In this document: piece after piece, positions 1-8,604 of the stretch
How the letters are laid out: each line of letters begins with the position of its first letter
Position numbering within the stretch: the stretch's first letter is position 1
Origin: Tritonibacter aquimaris
Lineage (GTDB): Bacteria; Pseudomonadota; Alphaproteobacteria; Rhodobacterales; Rhodobacteraceae
Direction of reading: 5' to 3'
Length of the DNA: 64,000 nucleotides
Assembly (NCBI RefSeq): GCF_009617595.1
Contig: NZ_WIXK01000003.1
Coordinates: forward strand, 1 to 64,000
The notes under the pieces: model-generated
Database searches by the model: none
The model's input: only the letters and a program-made list of their open reading frames with translations
What the model was told of the DNA's origin: nothing
Translations under genes and position numbers: made by a program

Positions 1-324
1 ACTCAGCGTCGCCGCCGCACCGTCCGGTGTGTCTCAGTAGCGCCTCAGCGCCGCCGGTGAAGGGGGTTCTAGTGCTAACAACAAACACCCGCAACCCAAA
101 AATTCACAAAAAGTCACCAAAAACGCCAGAAACTGCAAAAGCCCCACAATATCAAAGCGTTAACCGAAGCCTTTTCTGCAAACACACCCTCAATTCGCCC
201 AAATCCCAAAACCAAAAACCAAACGCAAATCCCAAAAACATCCCAAAAACAACATAACCCAAAACAACCAACATACTTATCCACAGAAACGCAGCAAATC
301 ACATGAATCGGAATGCGCCCCGCG
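1..324. other. Gene-free A/C-rich region at left edge
   Basis: No convincing gene is visible here. Positions 1-60 are GC-rich and repeat the motif CTCAGCG(T/C)CGCCGCC (from 2 and from 44), with a further CTCAG at 33. From about 75 to 310 the plus strand is very poor in G and rich in A and C, a skew not seen elsewhere in the window. A perfect DnaA-box consensus lies at 277-285. The short frames crossing the region are low-complexity (Lys/Pro/Asn-rich) and have no family features. It may be the downstream region of a gene lying left of the window. Confidence 0.6.
277..285 (+). promoter_or_regulatory. DnaA-box-like 9-mer
   Basis: TTATCCACA at 277-285 matches the DnaA-box consensus exactly. I saw no second copy in the adjoining 300 bases. 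About one such 9-mer is expected by chance in 64 kb counting both strands, so this is weak evidence of function. Confidence 0.25.
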
Positions 325-1206
325 TCACCCCTCCCCCTCAAACAACGTCCGATTTTTTTGAAACCAGGGGATCAAGATGTTTTTCAGAGCAAGCAATTTG
401 GGATTTTGTTGCAGATCGCGGTGATTGAGCAGCCAGACAGGCGGGTATGCGGATGTTGGCAGGTGCACCAACTGTTCAAGCCGGGGATGGGCCGCCCCCA
501 GAAACAGCGGCATGCGCAATACCCCCATGCCCGCTTCGGCAGCTGCGATCAAAACTCCCATATCATCCAAACGCGCCCGAATGTTGATATTGGGATGCTG
601 CTCACGCGCTTCTGCTGGGGCTGCTTTTTGCGGTGCAAAGAGCAGCCAATCGATTTGCGCCCCGGGGTTTTCACGAGCCGCGCGAGCAATTTCACGGGTG
701 GCAAAATACGCACTGCGCTGCGCGCATAAGCGCCGCCCTACCAGCGCGTTTTGCGGCTCATGGCTGATCCTGAGGGCAAGATCAGCCTCGCGTCGGCTGA
801 GGTCAAGAATATCATAGCTTGCCTTGATGGTGAGATCGATCTCCGGATGCAGCTCGGTGAAACGCGCCAGAAGCGGTGCAAGATGGGCCTGGATCATCAA
901 TTGTGGCGCGGTGAACGTGAAGGGCCCGGACAATTCAACCTGTTGCCCCGACAAGCGTCGCAGCAGCCGGTGCTCCTCTTCTTCCATACGCTCTGCTGTT
1001 CGGGCGATCTCATGCGCTTCGGGCAATGGCACATAGCCTTCGGGCAGGCGTTCAAACAGCGGGCGACCCAGGGCAGTTTCGGCGCGCTGAATGCGACGCG
1101 CTACTGTTGTGTAATTTACATGGAGCTCAAGCCCCGCTTTGGACAGGTTGCCCGTTTTCACCAAAGCGAGAATGGTGCGCAGGTCATCCCAGTTTAAGTG
1201 TTGCAT
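325..1206 (-). CDS. LysR-family transcriptional regulator
   Basis: A 293-residue LysR-type regulator. The N-terminal winged helix-turn-helix is at about residues 4-62 (starting LNWDDLRTILALVKTGNLSK), followed by a periplasmic-binding-protein-like effector domain from about residue 90 to the C-terminus. I chose the ATG at 1206 because the family's first helix begins directly after it; the reading frame stays open upstream to 1254 but adds only unconserved residues. It is transcribed divergently from the DUF1330 gene at 1325, and a 14-bp palindrome lies in the shared intergenic region, as expected for a LysR protein controlling itself and its neighbour. The inducer is unknown. Confidence 0.85.
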   Translation of the reverse strand: MQHLNWDDLRTILALVKTGNLSKAGLELHVNYTTVARRIQRAETALGRPLFERLPEGYVPLPEAHEIARTAERMEEEEHRLLRRLSGQQVELSGPFTFTAPQLMIQAHLAPLLARFTELHPEIDLTIKASYDILDLSRREADLALRISHEPQNALVGRRLCAQRSAYFATREIARAARENPGAQIDWLLFAPQKAAPAEAREQHPNINIRARLDDMGVLIAAAEAGMGVLRMPLFLGAAHPRLEQLVHLPTSAYPPVWLLNHRDLQQNPKLLALKNILIPWFQKNRTLFEGEG

Positions 1207-1231
1207 GCATGTATTCCCAAAATAGAGACAC

Positions 1232-1245
1232 ATGCAAAATTGCAT
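1232..1245. promoter_or_regulatory. Palindromic operator candidate between LysR and DUF1330 genes
   Basis: ATGCAA-AA-TTGCAT is a perfect dyad with 6-bp arms. It is 26 bp upstream of the LysR start (1206) and 79 bp upstream of the DUF1330 start (1325). A related half-site, CATGCGAATTC, follows at about 1252. Position and symmetry suit a LysR operator; no binding data are available. Confidence 0.5.
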
Positions 1246-1324
1246 ATCAAACATGCGAATTCACGTATTTTCGCACACCACACTATTCCCCATATCTTTG
1301 ACATCTGAAAACTGGAGATGCCCT

Positions 1325-1603
1325 ATGGTCTATGCTTATGTGAATATCATTGTCACCAATCCTGAAAGCTTTGCTGCCTATCGCGAAAAATCCGTGGACG
1401 CCCTAAGCCGTCATGGTGGCAAAGTGGCCGCAGCGTCGCCGCAACAGACTGTGCTGGAAGGTGAGCTGGAAACAGGTCTTGGCGTGATCTTGGAGTTTGA
1501 AACCGCCGAAGGTGCCAAAGCCTGGATCAACGACCCAGAACTAGAAGCGGTACATGCGCTTCGGACTGGCGCAGGCAGCAGCACGATTGCCCTACTGGGT
1601 TAA
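1325..1603 (+). CDS. DUF1330-family small protein
   Basis: A 92-residue protein with the ferredoxin-like dimeric alpha/beta-barrel pattern of DUF1330: an N-terminal strand (VYAYVNIIVTNPESF), a helix (AAYREKSVDALSRHGGKV) and a later strand with an E-F-E-T cluster. Family members are small cytoplasmic proteins of uncertain role, related in fold to quinol monooxygenases and stress-response barrels. I chose the ATG at 1325 because the family begins there; the open frame upstream to 1232 overlaps the operator region. It is divergent from the LysR gene at 325-1206 and probably its target. Confidence 0.75.
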   Translation: MVYAYVNIIVTNPESFAAYREKSVDALSRHGGKVAAASPQQTVLEGELETGLGVILEFETAEGAKAWINDPELEAVHALRTGAGSSTIALLG

Positions 1604-1628
1604 AGAGAACACCCCATCTAGTATACGT

Positions 1629-1643
1629 CGCGCAATTTGCGCG
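1629..1643. terminator. Short hairpin between convergent genes
   Basis: CGCGCA-ATT-TGCGCG forms a 6-bp stem with a 3-base loop between the stop of the DUF1330 gene and the stop of the ProC-like gene on the other strand. There is no clean T-run on either side, so it is at best a weak bidirectional terminator. Confidence 0.35.
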
Positions 1644-1646
1644 GCG

Positions 1647-2375
1647 TTAACCGTTCTTAAGGCGATCAAGACCTTCTGTTAAATCACCGACAATACCCGC
1701 ACTATCCATGTGACGCCGAAGCCGTTGATTAAACCCGCCCGGAGTATTCAGGGCATCAACCAATGCAGAACTGGATGTCGAAGACAGGCTATTGCAGACC
1801 AGCGCACGCAAGAAAGCCTCCCCCTGGGTTTGGTCACCACCATTTTGCCCCAACCATTGCGCAGTCTCAGCCAGCATCAGGGCAACAGGAGACAATACGG
1901 CTTGCGCCGAAAGATATGCATCAAGTTCACACTGATCTTTTAGCGCAAAGATTTGCTCACGCGGCTCAAAAAGATCCACCAACAGCCCCGTTTCACCAAG
2001 AGCAAGAATGGGTGAGCCACCCGTTGAAATACCGGGAAACGGCAACATGATCGCGGTGGCTTCGGCTGGAGCCACGAGATCGGCAAGCGCAGCCAGATCC
2101 ATTCCAGCGATGAATGAAACAACACGCTGCCCCTTGGTGAAGCCTAGCTCACGTAAAACAATGGGGGCGGTGTCTGCGAGCAATCCAAGAAAGACAACAT
2201 CGCTTTGCGCAACCACCTGACCATTATCCGCAACGGTCACATCATCACATTCCGCTGCCAAGGATGCAGAGGCTGACCGTGAACGCTCCGAAACGATGAT
2301 ACTGTGCCCCTGACCGGTCAGCCCCCGCACCACAGCAGATGAAATGGTGCCGCACCCAAGGAAGCCGAGTTTCAT
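1647..2375 (-). CDS. Pyrroline-5-carboxylate reductase-like NAD(P)-dependent oxidoreductase
   Basis: A 242-residue protein with an N-terminal Rossmann motif (MKLGFLGCGTISSAVVRGL), an SERS segment after the second strand as in NADP-binding ProC proteins, and a central PFPGISTGGSPI segment in place of the ProC MPNTP motif. ProC reduces pyrroline-5-carboxylate to proline. The changed active-site loop suggests a ProC-family paralogue with another imine substrate rather than the housekeeping enzyme. The ATG at 2375 places the GxGxxx motif at residues 7-12. It lies downstream of the formate dehydrogenase genes on the same strand but is separated from them by a strong hairpin, so it is probably transcribed independently. 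Confidence 0.65.
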   Translation of the reverse strand: MKLGFLGCGTISSAVVRGLTGQGHSIIVSERSRSASASLAAECDDVTVADNGQVVAQSDVVFLGLLADTAPIVLRELGFTKGQRVVSFIAGMDLAALADLVAPAEATAIMLPFPGISTGGSPILALGETGLLVDLFEPREQIFALKDQCELDAYLSAQAVLSPVALMLAETAQWLGQNGGDQTQGEAFLRALVCNSLSSTSSSALVDALNTPGGFNQRLRRHMDSAGIVGDLTEGLDRLKNG

Positions 2376-2459
2376 ATCATACACTCTCGTTGCTGAACTG
2401 CGTTCACACACTCCCCCAAAAGTGCCTGCCAGAAGCAAGCTGGCAACTGCAGAGGATCT

Positions 2460-2491
2460 GAAACGGGCGCCCGTGATAGGGCGCCCGTTTC
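2460..2491 (-). terminator. Strong hairpin downstream of formate dehydrogenase operon
   Basis: A perfect 13-bp stem (GAAACGGGCGCCC, 6-base loop, complement) lies 22 bp downstream of the alpha-subunit stop. There is only a short T-run, inside the stem (GTTTC), so it may be a partial terminator or an mRNA 3'-end stabiliser. Confidence 0.6.
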
Positions 2492-2513
2492 AATTTGTTA
2501 TATTTCGACCAAG

Positions 2514-5288
2514 CTATTCAGCCGCGAGTTGGGACACAATCTTTTCCACCCGCACTGCGGCGAATTTGAACTCTGGGATCTTACCATAAGGATCCAGGGC
2601 AGAGTTGGTCAGGATATTGGCGGCCGCTTCCACATAGGCAAAGGGGACAAACACCATATCCTCAGATACGGCTCGATCCGCACGCGCCATAATATCAACC
2701 GAGCCACGTCGGGTGGTGAGGCGGATCATCTCGCCCGGTTCCACCCCAAGTGCACGCAGGGTTTTGGGATGAAGCGAACAGTTTGCCTCAGGCTCCACTG
2801 CATCAAGCACGCGTGACCGCCGGGTCATAGACCCCGTATGCCAATGCTCAAGCTGACGCCCGGTTGTCATCACCATAGGATATTCTGCATCTGGTGCTTC
2901 GTCCGGCGCGATCACACTGGTAGGCGCAAACCGCGCCAGCCCGCCTTCGCGTGGGAAACCATCGCCAAACACAATCGATTGGCCCATATCTTGCGCGTCG
3001 ATTGCAGGATAGGTGATGGTCTGGGTTTCCAGCCGCTCCCAAGTGATATTGTCGAGCGAGCGCATGGTCTGTGCCATTTCCCCATAGACATCGGCAACGT
3101 CATCATAGTTCCAGGGCAGACCAATTCGGCGCGCAAGTTCAATGGTGATGGTCCAGTCTTCCCGCGCATCCCCCGGCGGTGGCACGGCCGGACGCACGCG
3201 CTGCACCTGACGATTGGTATTGGTCACAGTGCCGCTTTTTTCAAACAGCGCGGACGCGGGCAGGATGATATCAGCGTAGTTCGCTGTTTCTGTCAGGAAG
3301 ATATCCTGCACCACCATCAGATCAAGATTGGCAAAGGCATCGCGGGCGTGATCGGCATCCGGGTCTGACATCGCCGGGTTTTCACCCATGATATACATGC
3401 CGCGAATATTGCCCGCATAAGCCTGATCCACGATCTCGGTTACGGTCAGACCTTTCTCAGCCGAGAAATCCTCACTTTCCCACACATCGGTAAAGCTCTT
3501 GCGCACCTCATTTGAGGTGACGCTTTGATAATCCGGCAGGAACATCGGGATAAGACCTGCGTCAGATGCACCTTGCACATTGTTCTGCCCACGCAGCGGA
3601 TGCAGACCGGTGCCGGGGCGACCAACATTGCCTGTCATCAGCGCCAGTGAAATCAGACAGCGCGAATTGTCTGTACCGTGAATGTGCTGGCTGACCCCCA
3701 TCCCCCAGAAAATCATGCCCGCATCCGCCTTGGCAAAAAGACGCGCGGTGCGGCGCAGCTGTTCGGGAGAGATACCGCAGATCTCACTCATGGCCTCTGG
3801 AGAAAACTGGCTCAGATGCTCTTTTTCAGCTTCCCAGTTTTCGGTCCAGCGATGGATGTACTGGCTGTCATACAGCTCTTCTTCCACAATCACATGCATG
3901 ATTGCATTGAGCATGGAAACATCGGCACCCGGACGGAACTGCAGCATCTCAGACGCAAAGCGGCGCAGGCCAACGCCACGCGGATCCATCACAATCAGCT
4001 TGCCGCCGCGTTTGGTGAACTGTTTGAAATAAGTCGCCGCAACAGGGTGGTTTTCGATCGGGTTCGCACCGATGATAATCGCAACGTCTGCGTCTTTGAT
4101 ATCATTGAAGCTGGCCGTCACCCCGCCCGAGCCGATGTTTTCAATCAGCGCCGTCACGGATGATGCGTGGCACAGCCGGGTGCAGTGGTCCACATTGTTG
4201 TGGCCAAACCCCTGCCGGATGAATTTCTGAAACAGATAGGCTTCTTCGTTGGTGCATTTGGCAGAGCCAAAGCCAGCGACGCTTTTGGGGTTCTCAGCGC
4301 GCAGCTGTTTAAACCCTTCAGCGGCAAGATCCAGTGCTTCATCCCAGCTCGCTTCGCGGAAATGCGTGCTTAGATTTCCGGGATCGACATTCAATCCCTT
4401 CGGTGGCGCATCTTCGCGGCGGATCAACGGTTTGGTCAGGCGGTGCGGGTGATGGATGTAGTCAAACCCAAAGCGACCCTTTACGCACAAACGTCCCTCA
4501 TTGGCAGGCCCGTTGATGCCTTCGACATATTTGACCTTGCCGTCTTTAACCTTGAGGCTGACCTTGCAGCCAACGCCGCAGAAGGGGCAGACGCTTTCGG
4601 TTTCGCTGTCATAATCCTTGCTGTCGCCGCGCTGTTGATCATCCATCAGATCTGCGGGCATCAGCGCACCAGTTGGGCAGGCCTGGACACATTCACCACA
4701 GGCCACACAGGAAGACGCGCCCATTGGATCACCGATGTCAAAGGTGGGATAAGAGTCGTGGCCCCGCCCTGCCATGCCGATCACATCATTCACCTGCACG
4801 TCGCGGCAGGCCCGCACACAAAGGTTGCAGGAAATACAGGCATCCAAATTAACATTCATCGCCGCGTGGCTGGCATCAAGCTGCGGCACCCGATCCCGTT
4901 CGAGCTTGGGAAAACGTGACTCCGAAACCCCGTTGAGTTCCGCCATGTCCCACAAATGCGAAGACTTATCGCGGGCCTCCTCTGGCGCGGGCTGATCCGC
5001 AACCAAAAGCTCCATCACCATTTTACGGGCGGTTTCAGCGCGGTTTGAATTGGTGGTGACAACCATGCCGTCGCTGGGTTCACGAATACAAGACGCCGCG
5101 AGCGTGCGCTCGCCCTCAATCTCCACCATACAGGCACGGCAATTGCCATCAGGGCGATATCCCGGCGCTGGCTTATGGCACAGATGCGGGATTTTGAGCC
5201 CACGGCCATTGGCCACTTCCCAAATGGTCAGGCCCGCTTCGGCGGTGACTTCTTTCCCATCGAGGGTAAATGTAATGTTCTTCGACAT
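2514..5288 (-). CDS. fdsA: NAD-dependent formate dehydrogenase, molybdenum/tungsten catalytic alpha subunit
   Basis: The 924-residue catalytic subunit of a soluble, oxygen-tolerant formate dehydrogenase that oxidises formate to CO2. Domains in order: an N-terminal [2Fe-2S] ferredoxin domain with Cys37, Cys50, Cys53 and Cys67; two [4Fe-4S] clusters (CxxCxxCxxxC at 151-161 and Cys194/197/200/204); a further [4Fe-4S] cluster at Cys234/237/241/268; then the bis-pterin-guanine-dinucleotide domain and the C-terminal molydopterin-dinucleotide-binding domain (from about 800). The Mo/W ligand is a cysteine (Cys373 in HCTRLCHASS), not selenocysteine. It starts 3 bases after the stop of the beta subunit, in the same operon. 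No fdhD/fdsC chaperone and no FdsD-type small subunit is visible nearby. Whether Mo or W is used cannot be read from the sequence. Confidence 0.95.
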   Translation of the reverse strand: MSKNITFTLDGKEVTAEAGLTIWEVANGRGLKIPHLCHKPAPGYRPDGNCRACMVEIEGERTLAASCIREPSDGMVVTTNSNRAETARKMVMELLVADQPAPEEARDKSSHLWDMAELNGVSESRFPKLERDRVPQLDASHAAMNVNLDACISCNLCVRACRDVQVNDVIGMAGRGHDSYPTFDIGDPMGASSCVACGECVQACPTGALMPADLMDDQQRGDSKDYDSETESVCPFCGVGCKVSLKVKDGKVKYVEGINGPANEGRLCVKGRFGFDYIHHPHRLTKPLIRREDAPPKGLNVDPGNLSTHFREASWDEALDLAAEGFKQLRAENPKSVAGFGSAKCTNEEAYLFQKFIRQGFGHNNVDHCTRLCHASSVTALIENIGSGGVTASFNDIKDADVAIIIGANPIENHPVAATYFKQFTKRGGKLIVMDPRGVGLRRFASEMLQFRPGADVSMLNAIMHVIVEEELYDSQYIHRWTENWEAEKEHLSQFSPEAMSEICGISPEQLRRTARLFAKADAGMIFWGMGVSQHIHGTDNSRCLISLALMTGNVGRPGTGLHPLRGQNNVQGASDAGLIPMFLPDYQSVTSNEVRKSFTDVWESEDFSAEKGLTVTEIVDQAYAGNIRGMYIMGENPAMSDPDADHARDAFANLDLMVVQDIFLTETANYADIILPASALFEKSGTVTNTNRQVQRVRPAVPPPGDAREDWTITIELARRIGLPWNYDDVADVYGEMAQTMRSLDNITWERLETQTITYPAIDAQDMGQSIVFGDGFPREGGLARFAPTSVIAPDEAPDAEYPMVMTTGRQLEHWHTGSMTRRSRVLDAVEPEANCSLHPKTLRALGVEPGEMIRLTTRRGSVDIMARADRAVSEDMVFVPFAYVEAAANILTNSALDPYGKIPEFKFAAVRVEKIVSQLAAE

Positions 5289-5291
5289 TGC

Positions 5292-6995
5292 TCAGATCTC
5301 CTCCGGGAAATGTTTCATTGTCAGACGAATAGGGTTTGGTGCAGCCTGACCCAGACCGCAGATCGACGCGTCAACCATGGCCTGACTGAGTTCTTCGAGC
5401 AGGGGCTGATCCCATTGATCAGATTGCATGAGCTTTACAGCTTTTTCACAACCAACCCGGCATGGGGTGCATTGGCCACAGCTTTCGTCTTCAAAGAAGC
5501 GCAGCATGTTCAACGCAGCGTCGCGCGCATTGTCCTGATGAGAGAGCACCACTACAGCAGCGGACCCAATGAAGGTGCCATGCGGCTGAAGCGTGTCAAA
5601 ATCCAGCGGCACATCATTCAGGCTTGCCGGAAGCAAACCAGAAGAAGGGCCGCCGGGCTGATAGGCCTTGAATACATGCCCTTGCGCCATCCCGCCTGCC
5701 GCCGCGATAATGTCCAAAATGGTGGAGCCAGCAGGCAGCAAATAAACGCCAGGGCGGGCAACTCGGCCTGAGACGGAATAATTGCGCAGCCCCTTACGGC
5801 CGTTCTTTTCAACGGAATTCAAAACCTCTGGGCCAAACCGCGTGATGCGCGCCACCCAATAAAGCGATTCAACATTGTGCACCAATGTCGGACGCCCAAA
5901 AATGCCCACCTGCGCCACAAAGGGCGGGCGATGGCGCGGAAGGCCGCGTTTACCCTCGATGCTTTCGATCATCGCGCTTTCTTCGCCACAGATATAGGCC
6001 CCTGCCCCGCGGCGCAGATCGATGTATCCAGGCGCGACGATCTCTGCCGCTTCGAGTTTGGCGATTTCGCGTTTGAGAATTTCGCGAACTGCCGGGTTTT
6101 CATCACGAATATAGATGAAGCAGGTCACAGCCTCGACCGCCCAGGCGGCAATCAGCATACCCTCAAGGAACATATGCGGATTGCGCTCCAGGTGATGGCG
6201 ATCCTTAAAGGTGCCAGGTTCCCCCTCATCCCCGTTTACCGCGAGGAACCGCGGTCCGGGATTGGCCCGCACGAACCCCCATTTGGTGGCGGATGGAAAC
6301 CCTGCGCCGCCTAGACCGCGTAGCCCCGCCTCTTTGATCTGGGCTTGCACAGCTTCCCAATCGCCATTTTCGCGCAGCGCGTGCAACGTGCGATAGCCGC
6401 CATCGGCCTTATATTCGGCAAAGCCCTGATAGTCGGGTATCTCGGCATGGGTGTCACCGGCACGGATTGCAGCAAGCACCTTTTCTGGCGTCGCGTGATC
6501 AATGTGATTGTGACCAAGTTCAAGCGTGGGCGCGGTATCACAACGCCCCATGCAAGGCGCGCGCAGAACGCGAACCTCATTGGGATCAAGCCCCTCTTCC
6601 AGCGCAGACTTTAGCTGTTGCGCCCCCGCCAGCTCACAGGACAGCGAGTCACATACCCGGATTGTCAGGGCTGGGGGGGGAGTTTCCCCTTCGCGCACCA
6701 CATCGAAATGGGCGTAAAAACTCGCAACTTCGTAGATTTCAGCCTGACCAATGCGCATCTCTTCTGCAAGCGCGCGCAGATGCGCCGCGCTGATATGGCC
6801 GAACTCGTCCTGAATAAGATGCAGGAATTCAATCAAAAGGTCGCGATTGCGCGGGCGAGATCCAAGAAGGCCCAACAGCTCTTCATGTGCGTGATCATCC
6901 AACTGTCTGCCCTTAGGGGTCTTACGCCCTTTGCCTCGGTTAGATTTCCAAACACCCTTATCCCGGTTGCCTTTGTTTTGATCCAGAGGTGCCAC
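5292..6995 (-). CDS. fdsB: Formate dehydrogenase beta subunit, NuoE-NuoF fusion (NADH diaphorase)
   Basis: A 567-residue fusion of a NuoE-like [2Fe-2S] domain (about residues 40-190; cluster cysteines in VCDSLSC and APCMGRC) to a NuoF-like FMN/NADH domain (about 200-567). The latter shows the glycine-rich FMN/NAD motif GLGGAGFPSATKW, the NGDEGEPGTFKDR motif and the [4Fe-4S] motif ESCGQCTPC with a downstream Cys in SICGLG. It carries electrons from the alpha subunit to NAD+. In Rhodobacter capsulatus and Cupriavidus FDHs these are two proteins (FdsG and FdsB); a fused form is known from the Methylobacterium Fdh1 type. The start is GTG at 6995, preceded by a strong GGAGGAGG ribosome binding site at 7002-7009. 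The first 30 residues are basic and atypical. Confidence 0.93.
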   Translation of the reverse strand: MAPLDQNKGNRDKGVWKSNRGKGRKTPKGRQLDDHAHEELLGLLGSRPRNRDLLIEFLHLIQDEFGHISAAHLRALAEEMRIGQAEIYEVASFYAHFDVVREGETPPPALTIRVCDSLSCELAGAQQLKSALEEGLDPNEVRVLRAPCMGRCDTAPTLELGHNHIDHATPEKVLAAIRAGDTHAEIPDYQGFAEYKADGGYRTLHALRENGDWEAVQAQIKEAGLRGLGGAGFPSATKWGFVRANPGPRFLAVNGDEGEPGTFKDRHHLERNPHMFLEGMLIAAWAVEAVTCFIYIRDENPAVREILKREIAKLEAAEIVAPGYIDLRRGAGAYICGEESAMIESIEGKRGLPRHRPPFVAQVGIFGRPTLVHNVESLYWVARITRFGPEVLNSVEKNGRKGLRNYSVSGRVARPGVYLLPAGSTILDIIAAAGGMAQGHVFKAYQPGGPSSGLLPASLNDVPLDFDTLQPHGTFIGSAAVVVLSHQDNARDAALNMLRFFEDESCGQCTPCRVGCEKAVKLMQSDQWDQPLLEELSQAMVDASICGLGQAAPNPIRLTMKHFPEEI

Positions 6996-7076
6996 GCGAA
7001 CCCTCCTCCAATGCGTTAATTTAGCCTCTAATTGACATCAGGGAACTGCATCGTCAAATTGATATACGGTATGTTT

Positions 7077-7095
7077 TGATAAGCAAACCTTATCA
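7077..7095. promoter_or_regulatory. LysR-type T-N11-A dyad upstream of formate dehydrogenase operon
   Basis: TGATAAG-CAAAC-CTTATCA is a perfect 7-bp inverted repeat. Its core satisfies the LysR consensus T-N11-A (T7080, A7092). It is about 82 bp upstream of the GTG start at 6995 and overlaps the stop codon of the LysR gene at 7093. A second small dyad, ATAC-G-GTAT, lies at 7064-7072, nearer the promoter, as activation sites often do. Confidence 0.6.
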
Positions 7096-7977
7096 CGCCA
7101 ATGTGTCAATCGTGGCACGCAAAACCCGCACTGAAGTCAGCTCAGGGTTACGCTGCAAAGTCGCCAAGCAAATCGGCTTGACCGTTTCAGGATCCACCAA
7201 AGACAAAGCCCGGGTTCCCTCCGGAACGCCAAGCGATTCAATCAAAGCCCTGGGCACAATTGTTGCAAGGGTCCCGCCACGCGCCATGATCAGAGCCGCC
7301 ATAAAGCCAGAAGCCTCGGACATAACACGAGGCCGCAGCCCCTGCTCTTCCAGGATGTGATCAACGATACGACGATTTTGCATCTTTGGCGACAGCAAGC
7401 TCAGCGGCAGATGTTCTATTTCGGCCCAGGCAATGGTGTCGTCAAAATCTTTCACCATATGGAGCGGCGCTAGCAGCATATAGCTTTCATCATATAGCGG
7501 CAGCACCTCAACCATATCGCGCCCAATGCTGTCGGCATAGGTAATGCCCGCATCCAATGACCCATCATATAGCTGCTGCTGAATCGTGTGCGAATTGGTC
7601 ACTTCGAGCTGGGTCAGAAGCCGTGGATGGCTGAGATACAGGCTGTTGACCACTTTTGCCGCAAAAGCCGTCGCGGTTGGCACAACGCCAAGCTTTAAGA
7701 TTCCGGTCACCTCGCCACGTGCCGAGGAGATATCTTGCTCAAGTGCGCGCGCCTCATCCAACATGCGGCGGGCCCGGCGCACAATCATCTCTCCCTCGGC
7801 GGTCAGGCCCTGAAAGCGGTTCCCCCGTCGCACCAGCGATAGGCCAAGGCGTTCTTCCAAATTGCGAATACGCATGGAAAACGCCGGTTGCGACATGTTG
7901 CACTCTTGGGCTGCGCGCGCAAAATGGCGATGGCGGGCCAGAGCAGACAGTATCTTTAGGTCACGCAGTTCGATCAT
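7093..7977 (-). CDS. LysR-family regulator, probable formate dehydrogenase regulator
   Basis: A 294-residue LysR-type regulator with a textbook N-terminal helix-turn-helix (IELRDLKILSALARHRHFARAA begins the domain, residues 2-60) and an effector-binding domain (about 90-290). It lies directly upstream of, and in the same direction as, the formate dehydrogenase genes, 97 bp away, with a T-N11-A dyad in between. LysR proteins (FdsR) control fds operons in Cupriavidus, so the same job is likely here. The ATG at 7977 gives the usual short N-terminus. Confidence 0.88.
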   Translation of the reverse strand: MIELRDLKILSALARHRHFARAAQECNMSQPAFSMRIRNLEERLGLSLVRRGNRFQGLTAEGEMIVRRARRMLDEARALEQDISSARGEVTGILKLGVVPTATAFAAKVVNSLYLSHPRLLTQLEVTNSHTIQQQLYDGSLDAGITYADSIGRDMVEVLPLYDESYMLLAPLHMVKDFDDTIAWAEIEHLPLSLLSPKMQNRRIVDHILEEQGLRPRVMSEASGFMAALIMARGGTLATIVPRALIESLGVPEGTRALSLVDPETVKPICLATLQRNPELTSVRVLRATIDTLA

Positions 7978-8067
7978 TGCAAAAGAGCTTAAGTCGTTAG
8001 ATTGAGCTCTTATACTGTCGGAAATCTAGAAAAATGGCACGTGGAAAAATCGACTTATCGAATGGGC

Positions 8068-8604
8068 TTAGCGACGCGCAGCAATATTGCGCACCGTTTC
8101 TTCAAAAATGCTGGTGACCCGATTCAACAGACCTCGGGTGACATCCATTTCATTTTCAATCTCTTCAAACTGCTTCAATGTGTCGATCAGGCGCTCACGC
8201 CGATTTGCCAAATGGGCATCGGTCAGCTTTACGCCTTCAGGCGTGGTGGAATAGGTTACCCCTGTACGCCCTGACCCAGATTTGCTTATCAGACCCGCAG
8301 ACGCCAGCTTGCGCAGTGAGTACTGAATATTAGGGATATCATCCCGGTTGGTAAGACGGGCCAGCTCCTTGATCGATTTAGGACGATCATTCATGCGAAT
8401 GATATGAAGCAGCGCCCCTTCTGCACCAGATAATGGTGTGTCACTGATGGAGAGCATGCTTTGCTGCTGCCAACGCTCAAGACCGTTGTACGCCCGAATA
8501 AGGGCAAGCTCGAATTCATTTAAAGCGTCTTCCACGGCATCGGTTGGAAGATTGGACACAAGCGTGTCCAGATCGGTATTAGATTTGATAGCAGAAGAGG
8601 TCAA
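8068..8604 (-). CDS. MarR-like winged-helix transcriptional regulator
   Basis: A 178-residue protein with a helical N-terminal dimerisation segment and a winged helix at about residues 60-130 (GAEGALLHIIRMNDRPKSIK, then a recognition helix around NIQYSLRKLASAGLI and a wing). The C-terminal third is a long helix. It matches the MarR superfamily winged-helix group used in aromatic or stress responses; the ligand is unknown. The start is TTG at 8604, supported by GGAG at 8614-8617 with 9-base spacing. A 16-bp palindrome about 100 bp upstream is a likely autoregulatory operator. No co-directional target gene follows: the next genes are the LysR and formate dehydrogenase genes. Confidence 0.78.
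   Translation of the reverse strand: MTSSAIKSNTDLDTLVSNLPTDAVEDALNEFELALIRAYNGLERWQQQSMLSISDTPLSGAEGALLHIIRMNDRPKSIKELARLTNRDDIPNIQYSLRKLASAGLISKSGSGRTGVTYSTTPEGVKLTDAHLANRRERLIDTLKQFEEIENEMDVTRGLLNRVTSIFEETVRNIAARR

Noticed and set aside
277-285. Replication origin at the left edge
   Set aside because: Only one DnaA box was found, which is expected by chance in a window this size; no dnaA, parAB or repABC gene is present.
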